A stretch of 64,000 nucleotides of DNA from Micrococcales bacterium (GCA_017306245.1 JAFKIY010000001.1:372001-436000); one strand, 5' to 3'. Shown: positions 53,585 to 62,824, counted from the first letter of the stretch. The notes: generated by a model not told the origin, from the letters alone. Translations and numbers: made by a program.

Positions 53585-55051
53585 TCACACGTCTCGACAG
53601 AGCGGGAGCGCGGCGACGGCGAATGCGGTGGCCTGCTGGCCGACGAGTCTGCGCGTTTCACAGGACGCCTGGACCGCGGCTTGCTCGATGGCGGCGACGG
53701 CGGCATCCAGCTCATCGACCGTGGGCGCGGAGACGGAGATGAGGCCCGTGTAGCGGAGCACGCCGTGCCCCGCGGTGAGGTCGGACTCCTGCTGGAGCAC
53801 GTCCTGGTACTCAGCCGTGCGCGAGGCGTCCTCGACCTGCCCGATCTTCGCACGTTGGGCCGCGTCGGAGAGCAGGCCGACCTTCTTCTTCCGTAGGTCG
53901 CGGGCCGCGATGTCGGCGCGAACTGGCGTGCAGATGAGCGAGAACGAGCGCTGCATGCCGGAGGTGAGCAGCAGCGGGGCGAGGAATCCGGGGAACACCT
54001 GCGAGCGCGGCCACTCGGAGAGCCAAAGCACGGTGTGGTGCGCGGAGTCGGTGCGCACGCGATCCCAGCTCTCGGTCACCGCGATTGGTCCCGCGGTGGC
54101 GAGGGAACGCCCGATGTCGGCGTGCCGCTCCAGCGCGGGCGCAGCAGCCGGGTCGTAAGCGGAGCGCAGGATGACAGCGACTTCGCCGGGCGCGAGCCAG
54201 CCGGTCGTGGCGAGGTCCGCAGCTCGCAGCGCCGTGACGAGCGTGGTCATCTCCTGACGCAGCACGGCGGCAGCTCCACGGATGCCGCCGCCCGCTGAGC
54301 GGATCTGTCGTCCCGAGGCGTTCATATCGAGCGCAATCGAGATGGTCGTCGCATGGCGCTCGCCGGTCGGCCCAGCACGCTCGATCAGCTCCCGGTAGGT
54401 GGTCGCAGGCCAGGATTCATCGTCGGTGCCGTGCCTGGCCCACCATTCGGCGAGCCCCGTGCCTGAGTCCGGCAGCGTCCGCTCGCAGACCTGGAGCCGG
54501 GCGATCCGGCCTGAGCGGCACGCAGTAGCGAGCACCCGACCCCAGCCGTTGATCCGCCGCTCCTGCTCGCCCGGATCGAGCAGCACGAACGCCGGGTGCG
54601 TCACCCCCAGCACCGCGGTCAGGGTCTGAGCGTGGGGGTCGTGCACCATCGCCGTGCCCGTGTCGGGATCGACCCATTCACGCAGCGCGGTCGCATCGCC
54701 GGGGAGCGCGAGCGTGCCGACGGGACGCGGCTTGATGACGCGGCGGCGGAAGATCAACTGCCCAGCGGTGCTCCGCCACATCCAGCGCGACACGATGGGC
54801 AGCCAGTCCACGAGCTTGCGCCCGCCCACGGGGACGATCGCGAGCAGCAGACAGCTGAGCCAGATCGGGGATGTCCAGACCAGCCCCATGCCACCGCCCG
54901 TGTAGATCGTGGCGACGACCGTGACCACGCCAATGCCCAGCACGATCAACTGCGAGATCGACAGTCCGAGCAGGATGCCACGGTGCGCGAGGCGCGAGAA
55001 CTGCACGGGGGAGAGCTGCTGCTCGGGAGCCGGAGGGTGCCGGGTGGCCAT
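53585..55051 (-). CDS. SCO6880-family transfer protein (PrgI/VirB4-N-like)
   Basis: A 488-residue protein with two membrane helices near the N-terminus (LGLSISQLIVLGIGVVTVVAT and the next, about 55-75), followed by a large cytosolic part (LALPGDATALREWVDPDTGTAMVHDPHAQTLTAVLGV ... WWARHG ... LRQEMTTLVTALRAADL). This layout matches the SCO6880 family of actinobacterial conjugative elements, where a PrgI-like membrane part is joined to an N-terminal VirB4-like domain. It should build the inner-membrane channel with TrbL-like and VirB4 proteins. It follows the TrbL-like gene by 3 bases. Confidence 0.85.
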   Translation of the reverse strand: MATRHPPAPEQQLSPVQFSRLAHRGILLGLSISQLIVLGIGVVTVVATIYTGGGMGLVWTSPIWLSCLLLAIVPVGGRKLVDWLPIVSRWMWRSTAGQLIFRRRVIKPRPVGTLALPGDATALREWVDPDTGTAMVHDPHAQTLTAVLGVTHPAFVLLDPGEQERRINGWGRVLATACRSGRIARLQVCERTLPDSGTGLAEWWARHGTDDESWPATTYRELIERAGPTGERHATTISIALDMNASGRQIRSAGGGIRGAAAVLRQEMTTLVTALRAADLATTGWLAPGEVAVILRSAYDPAAAPALERHADIGRSLATAGPIAVTESWDRVRTDSAHHTVLWLSEWPRSQVFPGFLAPLLLTSGMQRSFSLICTPVRADIAARDLRKKKVGLLSDAAQRAKIGQVEDASRTAEYQDVLQQESDLTAGHGVLRYTGLISVSAPTVDELDAAVAAIEQAAVQASCETRRLVGQQATAFAVAALPLCRDV

Positions 55052-55054
55052 GTT

Positions 55055-56344
55055 CTACCCCTTCCTCGGTGCCACGGGTATCGGCGGCGTTGATGTCTCT
55101 GCGTGCCCGGCTGCTGCGCCGCCGACTGCGGCACCGACTTTCGGCCCAGTTGTCGCCGCCGCCTTGACAACCTGCGCCCCGACGACGGCTGCGGCCGCAG
55201 GTCCGGCCGCTGCTGCCCCGGTACCTGCCGCGCCCCCCGAGGCCGCAGCCCCCCCACCGGAAGCGGCCGCCCCGCCACCTGCGCCCGCAGCGCCGCCTGC
55301 TGCGCCACTTGCAGCGGGAGCTGTGCTCGGCGCGGGAGGAGTCCCGCCTCTCGCGCCGCTTTGCCCTCCGAGGACGGACTTTGCCGCGTTCGGCTGAGCC
55401 TTGACCGGTAGCGGGACGGGTCGGTTGAGCGCCGACTTCGCTTCCTGCTCGCTCGACATCGCGTGGTACATGTCGAAGCCCACGAACGAGATGAACTTGT
55501 ACGTCAGGTACGGCGCGAACGCGGCGATGAACATCAGCACGACGCCCGAGATCGGGTCACTGATCGAGGCCAGGTCGAGGTCGATGGGCGCGCTGATCTG
55601 CCCAATGGCGACGAGGAATACGACGACGATGACGAGCTTCGAGAAGATGAGCGCCACGACAAACGCCGCCCAGCGTCCGAACCAACCCTTCGCGGCATCC
55701 CAGGTGAACCCGGCGAGTGCGATGGGCGCGAAGACAATGGCGACCAGCAGCAGCGCCTTACGGATGAGCAGCGTGAACCACACGATGCCCGCACCCGCGA
55801 TGCCGAGCCCGGCAAGGAAGATCGTGATGATTGCACCGACGCCGGGCGAGGCGATGTTGATCGTCGTCAGCCCAGCGGCGAGCAGTGCCATGCGGTCGCC
55901 GATGCCTTCCATCGTGTTGCCAGTCGCCTGCACGATGCCGATGGTGAGCTGATCGGTGACCTCCAACAGGGTCGCGGTGAGGGTGATGGCGACGAACGAT
56001 CCGAGCACCGACTTGGCCAGTCCCACGCCCGCGCGCGACAGTGCCATCGGATCTCGATGCACGAGCCCGGTGATGAGCTGGAGGCAGAAGAAGACGAGCA
56101 TGACGAAGATCGCCACACCGAACAGCACGTTGTAGACCGAGACGTACTGACTTCCAGTGACGTCGACGAGCGTCGTCGAGTCGAACACCGCCCACACGCT
56201 TTCGAACAGCCAGGCGGCGGCCTGCCCCATTGCCTGCGCGAGCCAGTCGAACGGCGCGGAGATGAGCGACGCAGTTCCCTCACCCACGGCATCGCACACC
56301 GAGGCGATGACGGGCACATCACAGATACTCATCGGCTCAGCCAT
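55055..56344 (-). CDS. TrbL/VirB6-like channel protein
   Basis: A 429-residue membrane protein with about six helices between residues 60 and 275 (VLFGVAIFVMLVFFCLQL, LGSFVAITLTATLLEV, AIITIFLAGLGIAGAGIVWF, ALLLVAIVFAPIALAGF, IVVVFLVAI, VVLMFIAAFAPYLTY) and a low-complexity Gly/Ala/Pro tail (about 320-429). It corresponds to VirB6/TrbL, the polytopic core of the T4SS inner-membrane channel. The Gly-Ala tail is typical for actinobacterial versions. The start ATG 56344 has an alternative Met four residues later (MSICDVP). Confidence 0.85.
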   Translation of the reverse strand: MAEPMSICDVPVIASVCDAVGEGTASLISAPFDWLAQAMGQAAAWLFESVWAVFDSTTLVDVTGSQYVSVYNVLFGVAIFVMLVFFCLQLITGLVHRDPMALSRAGVGLAKSVLGSFVAITLTATLLEVTDQLTIGIVQATGNTMEGIGDRMALLAAGLTTINIASPGVGAIITIFLAGLGIAGAGIVWFTLLIRKALLLVAIVFAPIALAGFTWDAAKGWFGRWAAFVVALIFSKLVIVVVFLVAIGQISAPIDLDLASISDPISGVVLMFIAAFAPYLTYKFISFVGFDMYHAMSSEQEAKSALNRPVPLPVKAQPNAAKSVLGGQSGARGGTPPAPSTAPAASGAAGGAAGAGGGAAASGGGAAASGGAAGTGAAAAGPAAAAVVGAQVVKAAATTGPKVGAAVGGAAAGHAETSTPPIPVAPRKG

Positions 56345-56362
56345 CTCAACTCGGTCGTGGAG

Positions 56363-56632
56363 TCAGACTGACTGGCCGACGTTCCAAAAGAAGTTCACGA
56401 GCGTCACCGACGCACCGCAGATGATCGCCGCGCCGCACGAGACGAGTACGCCGACCTTGCCCCGGCTGGCGAGGTGCGGATTCGAGCTGTTCGTCCCGTA
56501 GCCCCAGACCACGGCCGAGATGATGAGGGCGAGGACAGCGAGGATGAGCCCCACCGTCATGGCCGCGCCGACGATAACGCGGAGCTGTTCGATGCCGGGC
56601 AACCCGTCGGTATTGGGGTCGATGTCGATCAC
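56363..56632 (-). CDS. DUF6112 family small membrane protein (copy 1)
   Basis: An 89-residue protein with two helices (VGAAMTVGLILAVLALIISAVVW and VGVLVSCGAAIICGASVTLVNFF) joined by a short polar loop with a basic residue. GTG start at 56632 has AAGGAG 7 bases upstream; the longer open frame is not used. Size and layout are like VirB2/TrbC pilins or TcpE-like channel parts, but DUF6112 has no proven role. It is a paralogue of the next gene. Confidence 0.8.
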   Translation of the reverse strand: MIDIDPNTDGLPGIEQLRVIVGAAMTVGLILAVLALIISAVVWGYGTNSSNPHLASRGKVGVLVSCGAAIICGASVTLVNFFWNVGQSV

Positions 56633-56703
56633 TGTGTGCTCCTTCAGCAGGCGAGGGACGCCTTTACCCTGTAGGTGCGCACGCTGTCCCGATTGGATTG
56701 GCC

Positions 56704-56970
56704 TCAGATGCCCGCGCCGACTCCGAGCAGGAAGTTGACCCAGGTGACGCCGAGGCCGGCGAGTGCGGCAGCTCCGACGGAGACGAGGAATCCGGTGCGC
56801 GCGCGGACAGCCGAAGTGATGTTGCCGTTCGCCGACGAGATCGCCCACACTGCGGCGCAGATGACGAGCATGAGCACGGCGAGGATGAGCACGATGGTCA
56901 GCAGCGCGCCAACGATGGCGCGCAGTTCTGCCTGACCGCCGACGGCTCCGAAGTCGGGGAATATGTCCAT
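56704..56970 (-). CDS. DUF6112 family small membrane protein (copy 2)
   Basis: An 88-residue paralogue of the preceding entry: LRAIVGALLTIVLILAVLMLVICAAVW and TGFLVSVGAAALAGLGVTWVNFL match it closely (about 40-45% identical by eye). ATG at 56968-56970, one base after the hydrolase gene. The pair might form a heteromeric pilus or channel. Confidence 0.8.
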   Translation of the reverse strand: MDIFPDFGAVGGQAELRAIVGALLTIVLILAVLMLVICAAVWAISSANGNITSAVRARTGFLVSVGAAALAGLGVTWVNFLLGVGAGI

Positions 56971-56971
56971 G

Positions 56972-58156
56972 TCACGCGGCCATCTCTGCTGAGCAGAGCG
57001 CCGCGGTGCTTGCGGCATCGAGGTTCTGCACTCCGTGGGCGGCAAGCCACGGCTCGGCATCGACGGCCGCTGCGTTCGAGCCGCCTGGCCGGATCTCGAA
57101 ATGCAGATGGGCTCCGGTCGACCTGCCCGCCGAACCGACGTTGCCGACGTGCTGCCCTGCAACGACGCGATCCCCGACGCTGACGAGGACGCCGCTCTGC
57201 CACATGTGGGCGTAGGCGGAGGCGATGCGCTGTCCATCGATGGTGTGCTCGATGATGATGAGGTTGCCGTAGCCGCCCGACGGCCCGGCGAAGCTGACCA
57301 CGCCATCGGCGAGCGCGAGGATCGGCGTGCCGTCGTCGGCAGCCCAGTCCGTTCCCGAGTGGAACGCTCGCTCACCAGTGAAGGGGTCTTCGCGCCACCC
57401 GAAGTCGCTGGTGTTCACCCACGTCCCGCTCGGCAGCGGGAAGACGATGGCGGTCGTCTCGGGTACGTTGCCGAGCGGCGTACCGCCCGGCGTGGTTTCG
57501 GCGCGGCGCGTGAGTGCAGCGAGGATCGCCTCGGCGACCGGCTGGTAGTTCTGGTAGCGGTCGGGATATGCCGAGACCTCGACCGCTTGCGCTGCCTCGC
57601 CAGGGTCGAGGTGCTGCCAGTCGGGTATGTCGAGCAGTCCGCGCGGTGATGGGTAGTTCGGCCCGCTCGAACCTCCGTAGAAGGCGCGCGATTGGTAGGT
57701 CGCGTTCATCAGCTCTGCGACGGTGCCCCATCCTGCGCTCGGCCGCATTTGGAATAGACCAAGAGAGTCGTGATCGCTGCCCTCTCCGTCGTTCGGGAAA
57801 TCGTTCGACTCTGGTATCGCAGCCGAGTTTGCGAGCATCCGTAGCCGCGACTCGGTGAGTGCGGCCATGAGCGCGATGACGATGCCAGCGCGACCAACGC
57901 CCTCGGTCTGCGCGCCGACCGTGATGATGGTGGCTGCATGGGTTAGCTGCTCGTGGTTGAGGGTCACGGTCTCGCCCGCGCGCGTCGTGGCTGTGAGCGA
58001 CTCCGGGATCGGCCCGACAACGAGGGAGCTTGACGAGAGACATGCGGCGAATACAGCGGGCGACACGAGCAGACCCACGCCGACCAGGCTCATGGGGAGC
58101 ACTGCGACGAGGGTGGCGATGACCACAACGAACTTCTTCATGCGGGTGCCGATCAA
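56972..58156 (-). CDS. secreted lysozyme-like/M23 peptidoglycan hydrolase
   Basis: A 394-residue wall hydrolase of the transfer system. A signal peptide (KKFVVVIATLVAVLPMSLVGVGLLVSPAVFA) is followed by a lysozyme/transglycosylase-like domain with catalytic Glu in ALTESRLRMLAN and SLGLFQMRPSAGWGT, then an M23 metallopeptidase: HSGTDWAADDGTPILA near 265 and HLHFEIRPGG near 350 with the two zinc His/Asp. It opens the cell wall locally for the channel. The TTG at 58156 overlaps the stop of the upstream gene (TTGA); the ATG at 58141 is the alternative. Confidence 0.88.
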   Translation of the reverse strand: MIGTRMKKFVVVIATLVAVLPMSLVGVGLLVSPAVFAACLSSSSLVVGPIPESLTATTRAGETVTLNHEQLTHAATIITVGAQTEGVGRAGIVIALMAALTESRLRMLANSAAIPESNDFPNDGEGSDHDSLGLFQMRPSAGWGTVAELMNATYQSRAFYGGSSGPNYPSPRGLLDIPDWQHLDPGEAAQAVEVSAYPDRYQNYQPVAEAILAALTRRAETTPGGTPLGNVPETTAIVFPLPSGTWVNTSDFGWREDPFTGERAFHSGTDWAADDGTPILALADGVVSFAGPSGGYGNLIIIEHTIDGQRIASAYAHMWQSGVLVSVGDRVVAGQHVGNVGSAGRSTGAHLHFEIRPGGSNAAAVDAEPWLAAHGVQNLDAASTAALCSAEMAA

Positions 58157-58827
58157 CGCAGGGGGTTGTCAAGCTCGGAGATGCGAAGCGCGCGGCAGGT
58201 ATCGAAGGTCGGCTCGCAGGTGATGAAGACGGTGAACGCGACCTCGTGGGAGCTGGTCACGGGCTCGATGCCGTGGACGCCCTCACGTTGTCGTATGCCG
58301 GTGATCGTGTAGGCGACGGTGCCCGGAAGGATCTGTCCCTCGGCTGCCTGCTCCAGCGCCGTCGCCCACTCGTCCGGCACCAACACGTCGTTGATGTCGA
58401 GCCATTGGCGGGTCTGCATCGTGCGGAGCTGCGCCCAGGCGTCCGCGGTCGGGAGATAGGTGCGCACGTCAGAGGCGAGTCCGGCGGTCTCATTGCCGGA
58501 GGGGTCGCCCACATCCACGATGGCCTGCGCGTAGTCGGTCGGCCCGAACTCGGTCGCGGTGTCCCATGTGAACAGCGCGATGGCGAGGGCTCGCGCGAAC
58601 GTCTCGGGGTCGTCGGACTCACGGACGGCGGGCGGCGCGCTCGATGTCGGGAACGGTGCGTTGGTGGAAGCGCCTGATGGGCCGCTCGTGGAGCTGCCGC
58701 CCGGCGAAGGCTCGGATCGAGGTGCGAGCAGCAACCCGTAGAGCCCGACTCCGACGAGGACGGCAAGCACGGCGGCACCGACGATCAGGAGGATCATGAG
58801 GCGACGAGGGAAGCGAGTCTGCGGCAT
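58153..58827 (-). CDS. VirB8/TcpC-like membrane protein
   Basis: A 224-residue protein with one N-terminal membrane helix (LMILLIVGAAVLAVLVGVGLYGLLL), a Ser/Pro/Gly linker (about 35-65) and a C-terminal alpha-beta domain: DPETFARALAIALFTWDT then WAQLRTMQTRQWLDINDVLVPDEWATAL and VTSSHEVAFTVFITCEP. Such a layout suits the NTF2-like domain of VirB8/TcpC, a scaffold of the channel, but the similarity is structural guesswork. Two Cys at the end (ITCEPTFDTC). It overlaps the hydrolase gene by TTGA and the ParB gene by one base. Confidence 0.65.
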   Translation of the reverse strand: MPQTRFPRRLMILLIVGAAVLAVLVGVGLYGLLLAPRSEPSPGGSSTSGPSGASTNAPFPTSSAPPAVRESDDPETFARALAIALFTWDTATEFGPTDYAQAIVDVGDPSGNETAGLASDVRTYLPTADAWAQLRTMQTRQWLDINDVLVPDEWATALEQAAEGQILPGTVAYTITGIRQREGVHGIEPVTSSHEVAFTVFITCEPTFDTCRALRISELDNPLR

Positions 58828-59816
58828 CAGGCACTCTCCTTGGCGCGACGTTGGCGGGCGGCGCGGGCGGCTCGGGCCGCGTCGAAGAAGCGGACGGTGG
58901 CGTCGAGGATCGCCTCGACGTGCTCCCACTGTTCGTCGCTCAGTGCGGTGCCGACCTCGGCGGGGTCGTAGTGCGACCACCACTGATCGAGGTCGTTCCA
59001 GGTGAGCGTGAACGCCCGCACCGGGTAGCGAACCGGCACGGGGCTTGTCGCTGGCGCGGGAGCCGGGCCTCGCTTGCGTCCTTGCTTCGCGCGCTCCAGC
59101 GCCTCTTGAGCGAGCAGCTCCAGCTCGCCGGGCGGCTCGGGCTCATCCTGCGGGATCGCGAGCATGGCGATGGTGCGGGCGTGCGCCGTGGTGATCGACG
59201 CGCCCCGGTCGATGGCGTCGAGTTCGGAGCGGGCGAAGCTGCGCACATCCTCCGGCTGGCGGGGGTCGTTCGCGATCCGCTGGAGATCGTTGATCTGCTC
59301 CAGGCTCGTGTACGACTTGCGCCCGGTGACCATGAGCGCGGCCTGCGCACGGGACTTGCCAGGGGCACCGATCAGCGGTGGTGCCGTGACGGCACCACCG
59401 CTCGTTCCGGCGATTTTCCAGCCCGCACCGAACTGCGTCGCCGCCTGACGACGGGCGGCATCCTCGGCCATGAGCGTCTTCAGCTCGCGGTACAGCGCCG
59501 CGGCCTCGGTCTGCGTGAACGGCTTGTGCAGCACGTTGTCGGCCTGCTCAGCCATGAGCCTCTGGAGCCGGTCGCTGATCCCGGAGCGCACGAACACGTT
59601 GACCTTCTTGTAGCCGAGCTTGCGCAGCGCGGCAATGCGGCGAGCGCCGCATACGAGCACCCCCTCCGGCGTCACGGTCGGGGGCTGGAGCAGTCCGTCA
59701 CGTTCGATGGATGCTGCGAGTGCGTCGATGTCGCCCAGTTCCACGCGATGACGGCTGCCGACGACGATGGAGTCGATGGTGCGCTCCAGCTCGATGTGCC
59801 CGGTGCTCGCCGCCAT
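58827..59816 (-). CDS. parB: ParB/RepB-like partition protein
   Basis: A 329-residue ParB-family protein. The N-terminal domain has IDSIVVGSRHRVELGDIDALAASIERDGLLQPPTV and LVCGARRIAALRKLGYKKVNVFV, the CTP-binding GxRR box. A KorB-like HTH follows (QTEAAALYRELKTL ... SRAQAALMVTGRKSYTSLEQINDLQRIA). The C-terminal part is Ala/Arg-rich. No ParA is near, so it may serve as a transcription or stabilising factor for the element. It ends one base inside the VirB8-like gene. Confidence 0.85.
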   Translation of the reverse strand: MAASTGHIELERTIDSIVVGSRHRVELGDIDALAASIERDGLLQPPTVTPEGVLVCGARRIAALRKLGYKKVNVFVRSGISDRLQRLMAEQADNVLHKPFTQTEAAALYRELKTLMAEDAARRQAATQFGAGWKIAGTSGGAVTAPPLIGAPGKSRAQAALMVTGRKSYTSLEQINDLQRIANDPRQPEDVRSFARSELDAIDRGASITTAHARTIAMLAIPQDEPEPPGELELLAQEALERAKQGRKRGPAPAPATSPVPVRYPVRAFTLTWNDLDQWWSHYDPAEVGTALSDEQWEHVEAILDATVRFFDAARAARAARQRRAKESA

Positions 59817-59820
59817 GCGC

Positions 59821-60651
59821 TCACCTCGCCCCCGCCAGAGTGGGCGCGTTCAGGCCGAGCAGCAGCACGAGGTCGTCATCGGTGAGCAGCGCGCGCAGGG
59901 GTTCGCCGACAAGAAGGCGGTACAGCACGCCGCGGCCGACGGCGGTGCGGGCCTGATCGGGATCGGGGTTGCCGAGGATCGCACGGAGCAGCGCGTTCCA
60001 GCTCGTCGACGACAGATCGAGCACGGCCCGAGCGTGTGGGTCTCGCCGAAGCGACTCCGCTGCGCTCGCCCGCGACGGCGCGTCGCCGAGTCGAGTGCAG
60101 ATGTGCTCGATGGCTGCGCGCGCCGTCTGCTCCGGCCAGTCGAGCAGCGTCAGTAGCTTGATCGCGTCCTCGACTGCACGGACGACGCCAGATGCCTCGT
60201 CGTCCGATTCGTTCTCGTCCTCACCCGCGGGCGCGACCTGCAACGCTTCGTGGTAGGCGGTGAGCGGGTTCTCCCGGTCGCTGAACCGCTCCGGGTCGTG
60301 GAAACCGCTGTATTGCGGCCTGCGTGCCTGATGCGTCGAGCACAGCAGTCCGTTGCCTCGTTCCTCGGCGATCAGTGTGACCTGCACAGCACGGGTGACG
60401 ACTGCCCACGGATCTTCCGCGTTGCGCACGGCCGGGGTGCGCATCGCGTCGAACGCGGCGCTCGCCGCTTCCCACGGGTCGAGGCCGTGCTTTCGCGCGA
60501 GGCTCGCGTACCGACCCGCCGTGTAATCCATGAGCGCCGCGACATCCACGTCGCGCTGCCACGCGCCTTTCCCATCGTCGTGCAGACGTTCCAGGAGCGC
60601 GCGTAATCCCTCCGGGGTGCGGAACGACGGTGGAGCGGGCGGGGCAGACAT
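59821..60651 (-). CDS. hypothetical protein next to ParB
   Basis: A 276-residue soluble protein: FRTPEGLRALLERLHDDGKGAWQRDVDVAALMDYTAGRYASLARKHGLDPWEAASAAFDAMR, a helical region similar in feel to sigma-factor domain 2, then ITVTRAVQVTLIAEERGNGLL. Helices at the C-terminus (LLRAILGNPDPDQARTAVG). It ends 4 bases before parB. No membrane helix. A regulatory or initiator role is possible but not shown. Confidence 0.6.
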   Translation of the reverse strand: MSAPPAPPSFRTPEGLRALLERLHDDGKGAWQRDVDVAALMDYTAGRYASLARKHGLDPWEAASAAFDAMRTPAVRNAEDPWAVVTRAVQVTLIAEERGNGLLCSTHQARRPQYSGFHDPERFSDRENPLTAYHEALQVAPAGEDENESDDEASGVVRAVEDAIKLLTLLDWPEQTARAAIEHICTRLGDAPSRASAAESLRRDPHARAVLDLSSTSWNALLRAILGNPDPDQARTAVGRGVLYRLLVGEPLRALLTDDDLVLLLGLNAPTLAGAR

Positions 60652-60658
60652 GGTGTGC

Positions 60659-61099
60659 TCACAGGCGTCGGAGCGGGTCGCGGCTGACAGGGGACTGGTG
60701 TGCGGGCGACTGCCCGAACGCGGAGAGCGGCGCGATGCCCTGGGCACGCGCCCGGATGCCTGGCCGGGTCATCGGAGTTGCCTGCGGCGAGGTCTGCCGA
60801 CGTTCCTCGACGCGGCGTGCCAGCTCGGTGCGCAGGTCGATGCCGCGCCCGATCATGCGGGCCGAAGCGGACGGGAGTAGCTCGGTCGGGCGCACCCACA
60901 CCACCTGGCTGCGGTCGTGCTCTGCGCTCAGGCGCTCCAGGAGTGGGTGGCCGCCGCGCCACGTCTGCGCGGCGAGCCACGGGTCGGTGTGGCGCGCCAG
61001 CTCGGAGATCTCAGCAGCCTCGCTGGGAGTCGGCTTCAGTGTGTGGAGGACATCGGCAAGCCGACGGGCATGCTCGTCTTCTGGCAGCTCGTCGTTCAC
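60659..61099 (-). CDS. small hypothetical protein
   Basis: A 146-residue protein with a helical middle (ARRLADVLHTLKPTPSEAAEISELARHTDPWLAAQTWRGGHPLLERL) and a basic tail. GTG at 61099 is chosen because AAGGAGG lies 7 bases upstream and GTGA overlaps the DUF2637 gene stop; the longer frame is not supported. It ends a few bases before the next gene. Function unknown. Confidence 0.65.
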   Translation of the reverse strand: MNDELPEDEHARRLADVLHTLKPTPSEAAEISELARHTDPWLAAQTWRGGHPLLERLSAEHDRSQVVWVRPTELLPSASARMIGRGIDLRTELARRVEERRQTSPQATPMTRPGIRARAQGIAPLSAFGQSPAHQSPVSRDPLRRL

Positions 61100-61737
61100 A
61101 GCGCGCCTCCTTCCGATGCGGCGGCGAGCGCGGGCGTCGCCAGCCAACGACCGACCGTGGACGGATGCACCCCGGTCGCACGAGCGATGGCGGTATTCGT
61201 CATGCCGTCCTCCTTCATCCGCAGAGCGAGTTCTCTAGGAGCAAGGTGCGCAGGCGCTTCCGGCGACAGGTACTCGACCGCGCTCGGCACCAACTCGGTC
61301 GTCTGGGTCGACGGCTCTGCACGGAACCGTCGGGTGAGCACCACCGTCAGGTGCGTGATCGCCAGCAGCACGAGCGGCGGAACCGCGGCAACCGATCCCG
61401 CGAGCGCAGAAGGAACGTCGGCGTCTGCGGCGACGACCGCGTGGATCGCGTTGGCTGCGACCGAGACCGCGGCACCAGCCATGAGCAGCAGCCACGGATA
61501 CCAGGCGGCACGCTGCCCCGCGAGCGCGACGACGGACACCGTGGCGACGACGATGAGGCCGTCCACGATGAGCGGCCACGCCCACGCCTGGCTCTCATCG
61601 ACGCCGGAACGTCGCGCGAGGTCGGCGAGCGCCGTGAACGACAGCCAGAAGGCGGCTGCGGCGATGAATACGGTCCCAGCCACCGCCGTCCACACGGCGA
61701 TCCGCCCGCGCGGCTGTTGCGTGTTGCCGGGGATCAC
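61096..61737 (-). CDS. DUF2637 membrane protein with helix-turn-helix tail
   Basis: A 213-residue protein with four membrane helices (VWTAVAGTVFIAAAAFWLSF, WPLIVDGLIVVATVSVVALAG, YPWLLLMAGAAVSVAANAIHAVV, VAAVPPLVLLAITHLTVVLT), the DUF2637 set known as SpdA-like plasmid-spread proteins in Streptomyces, and a C-terminal HTH (LALRMKEDGMTNTAIARATGVHPSTVGRWLA). It joins a membrane anchor to a DNA-binding end. GTG start overlaps the primase stop by 4 bases. It may help spread or regulate the element. Confidence 0.85.
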   Translation of the reverse strand: MIPGNTQQPRGRIAVWTAVAGTVFIAAAAFWLSFTALADLARRSGVDESQAWAWPLIVDGLIVVATVSVVALAGQRAAWYPWLLLMAGAAVSVAANAIHAVVAADADVPSALAGSVAAVPPLVLLAITHLTVVLTRRFRAEPSTQTTELVPSAVEYLSPEAPAHLAPRELALRMKEDGMTNTAIARATGVHPSTVGRWLATPALAAASEGGAL

Positions 61738-62669
61738 GAGAGCACCTGACCCGATGAAGGCTGAGCTGCATGGCTGGGCATGGAACTGGCGGCGGGCGCA
61801 GACGGTGCGCCCCTCGCTACGCGGTGCGCCGAGCGGATCGTCGTCTCGATCTCCGGCGCGGGCAAGCCTGCGCGCTCGGCAGCCGGCACCAGCGCGGCAC
61901 GCACGCGGTCGGGCGGGATGCCCGCCTCGATGAGCCGACACGAGGCCCAGAACAGGCCGCGGTTGCGCTCGCCCTCGCCGCGCATCCCGACCCAGCGGGC
62001 GATCCGCTCCACGTCAACGCCGTCTGTTCGCTCGACAGGGATGACGGGCATCGGGCGCGCCGATCGCGGATCGAGAAACTGCCGCAGCGCGCGGGCATCG
62101 ATGGGAACCGCATCGCCTCGCCCGGAGCCGATGAGGGCATACGCACTCTGCCCCGCATCGGTGGCGATGATCGAGGGCGGCACGATGACGTAGCCGCCCG
62201 ATCCTCGGAAGTCGATGCCAGCACGCGCCACCTGCCAGGACGGCTGCGCCAGCTCGGGATCGGCCGGGTAGTAGGCATGGACTCCGCCCGAGGGCGTGCG
62301 AATGAACGCGGCCCAGCGATCCGTCAGCCCCTCGCGCCGGGCCAGCTCGAACGCTGCGAAGCCGCGGATCGCCCCGTGCACGTCGACATCCACGACCTCC
62401 AGCCCGGAGAGCTGGCCCGTCGGCATCCCGATGTTGGCGCGCGGCCACCGCGCCCACCAGCGAGCGACCTGGCGTGGTTCGGTGCTCGCCTCGTGGAATC
62501 CCCGCTTGGTCAGCGGGCGCTTGCCTCCTGCGACGCAGGGAAAGACCGGGATGCCTGCCTCGGCGTAGCGACACGCTGCGGCGCTCGGCGACAGCCCGGT
62601 GAGCGAGGCGAGCAGGGCGGCGGCATCCAGCGACTGGCGCTCTCCGCGCGAGGCTTCCGGCATCGTCAT
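61734..62669 (-). CDS. bifunctional DNA primase/polymerase (Prim-Pol)
   Basis: A 311-residue archaeo-eukaryotic type primase: AACRYAEAGIPVFPCVAGGKRPLTKRGFHEAS, WPRANIGMPTG, the catalytic DVDVHG, FIRTPSGGVHAYYP and GGYVIVPPS. No helicase domain follows. Prim-Pol proteins start replication in AICEs of the pSAM2 group. The ATG at 62667-62669 has GGAGG 7 bases upstream. It is the first gene of the long leftward operon, facing the operator array. Confidence 0.9.
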   Translation of the reverse strand: MTMPEASRGERQSLDAAALLASLTGLSPSAAACRYAEAGIPVFPCVAGGKRPLTKRGFHEASTEPRQVARWWARWPRANIGMPTGQLSGLEVVDVDVHGAIRGFAAFELARREGLTDRWAAFIRTPSGGVHAYYPADPELAQPSWQVARAGIDFRGSGGYVIVPPSIIATDAGQSAYALIGSGRGDAVPIDARALRQFLDPRSARPMPVIPVERTDGVDVERIARWVGMRGEGERNRGLFWASCRLIEAGIPPDRVRAALVPAAERAGLPAPEIETTIRSAHRVARGAPSAPAASSMPSHAAQPSSGQVLS

Positions 62670-62824
62670 CTCGGCACCTCCTCTGGCCTGGTCGTGAGCT
62701 GTGCGGCTCTTGTCGATCAGGTGCGCCGGGGTTCCCAAGAGATGGTCGCCGTCCGGCGGGCAACGCAGGCAGGCTGCGGGGTCGCGCTGCGTTCATGGAA
62801 CCTCCCGCTCACCGGATAGCCGCG

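Noticed and set aside
61738..61941. N-terminal extension of the DUF2637 protein
   Set aside because: The extension is an Arg-rich out-of-frame reading of the primase; GTG 61737 gives the usual 4-base overlap.
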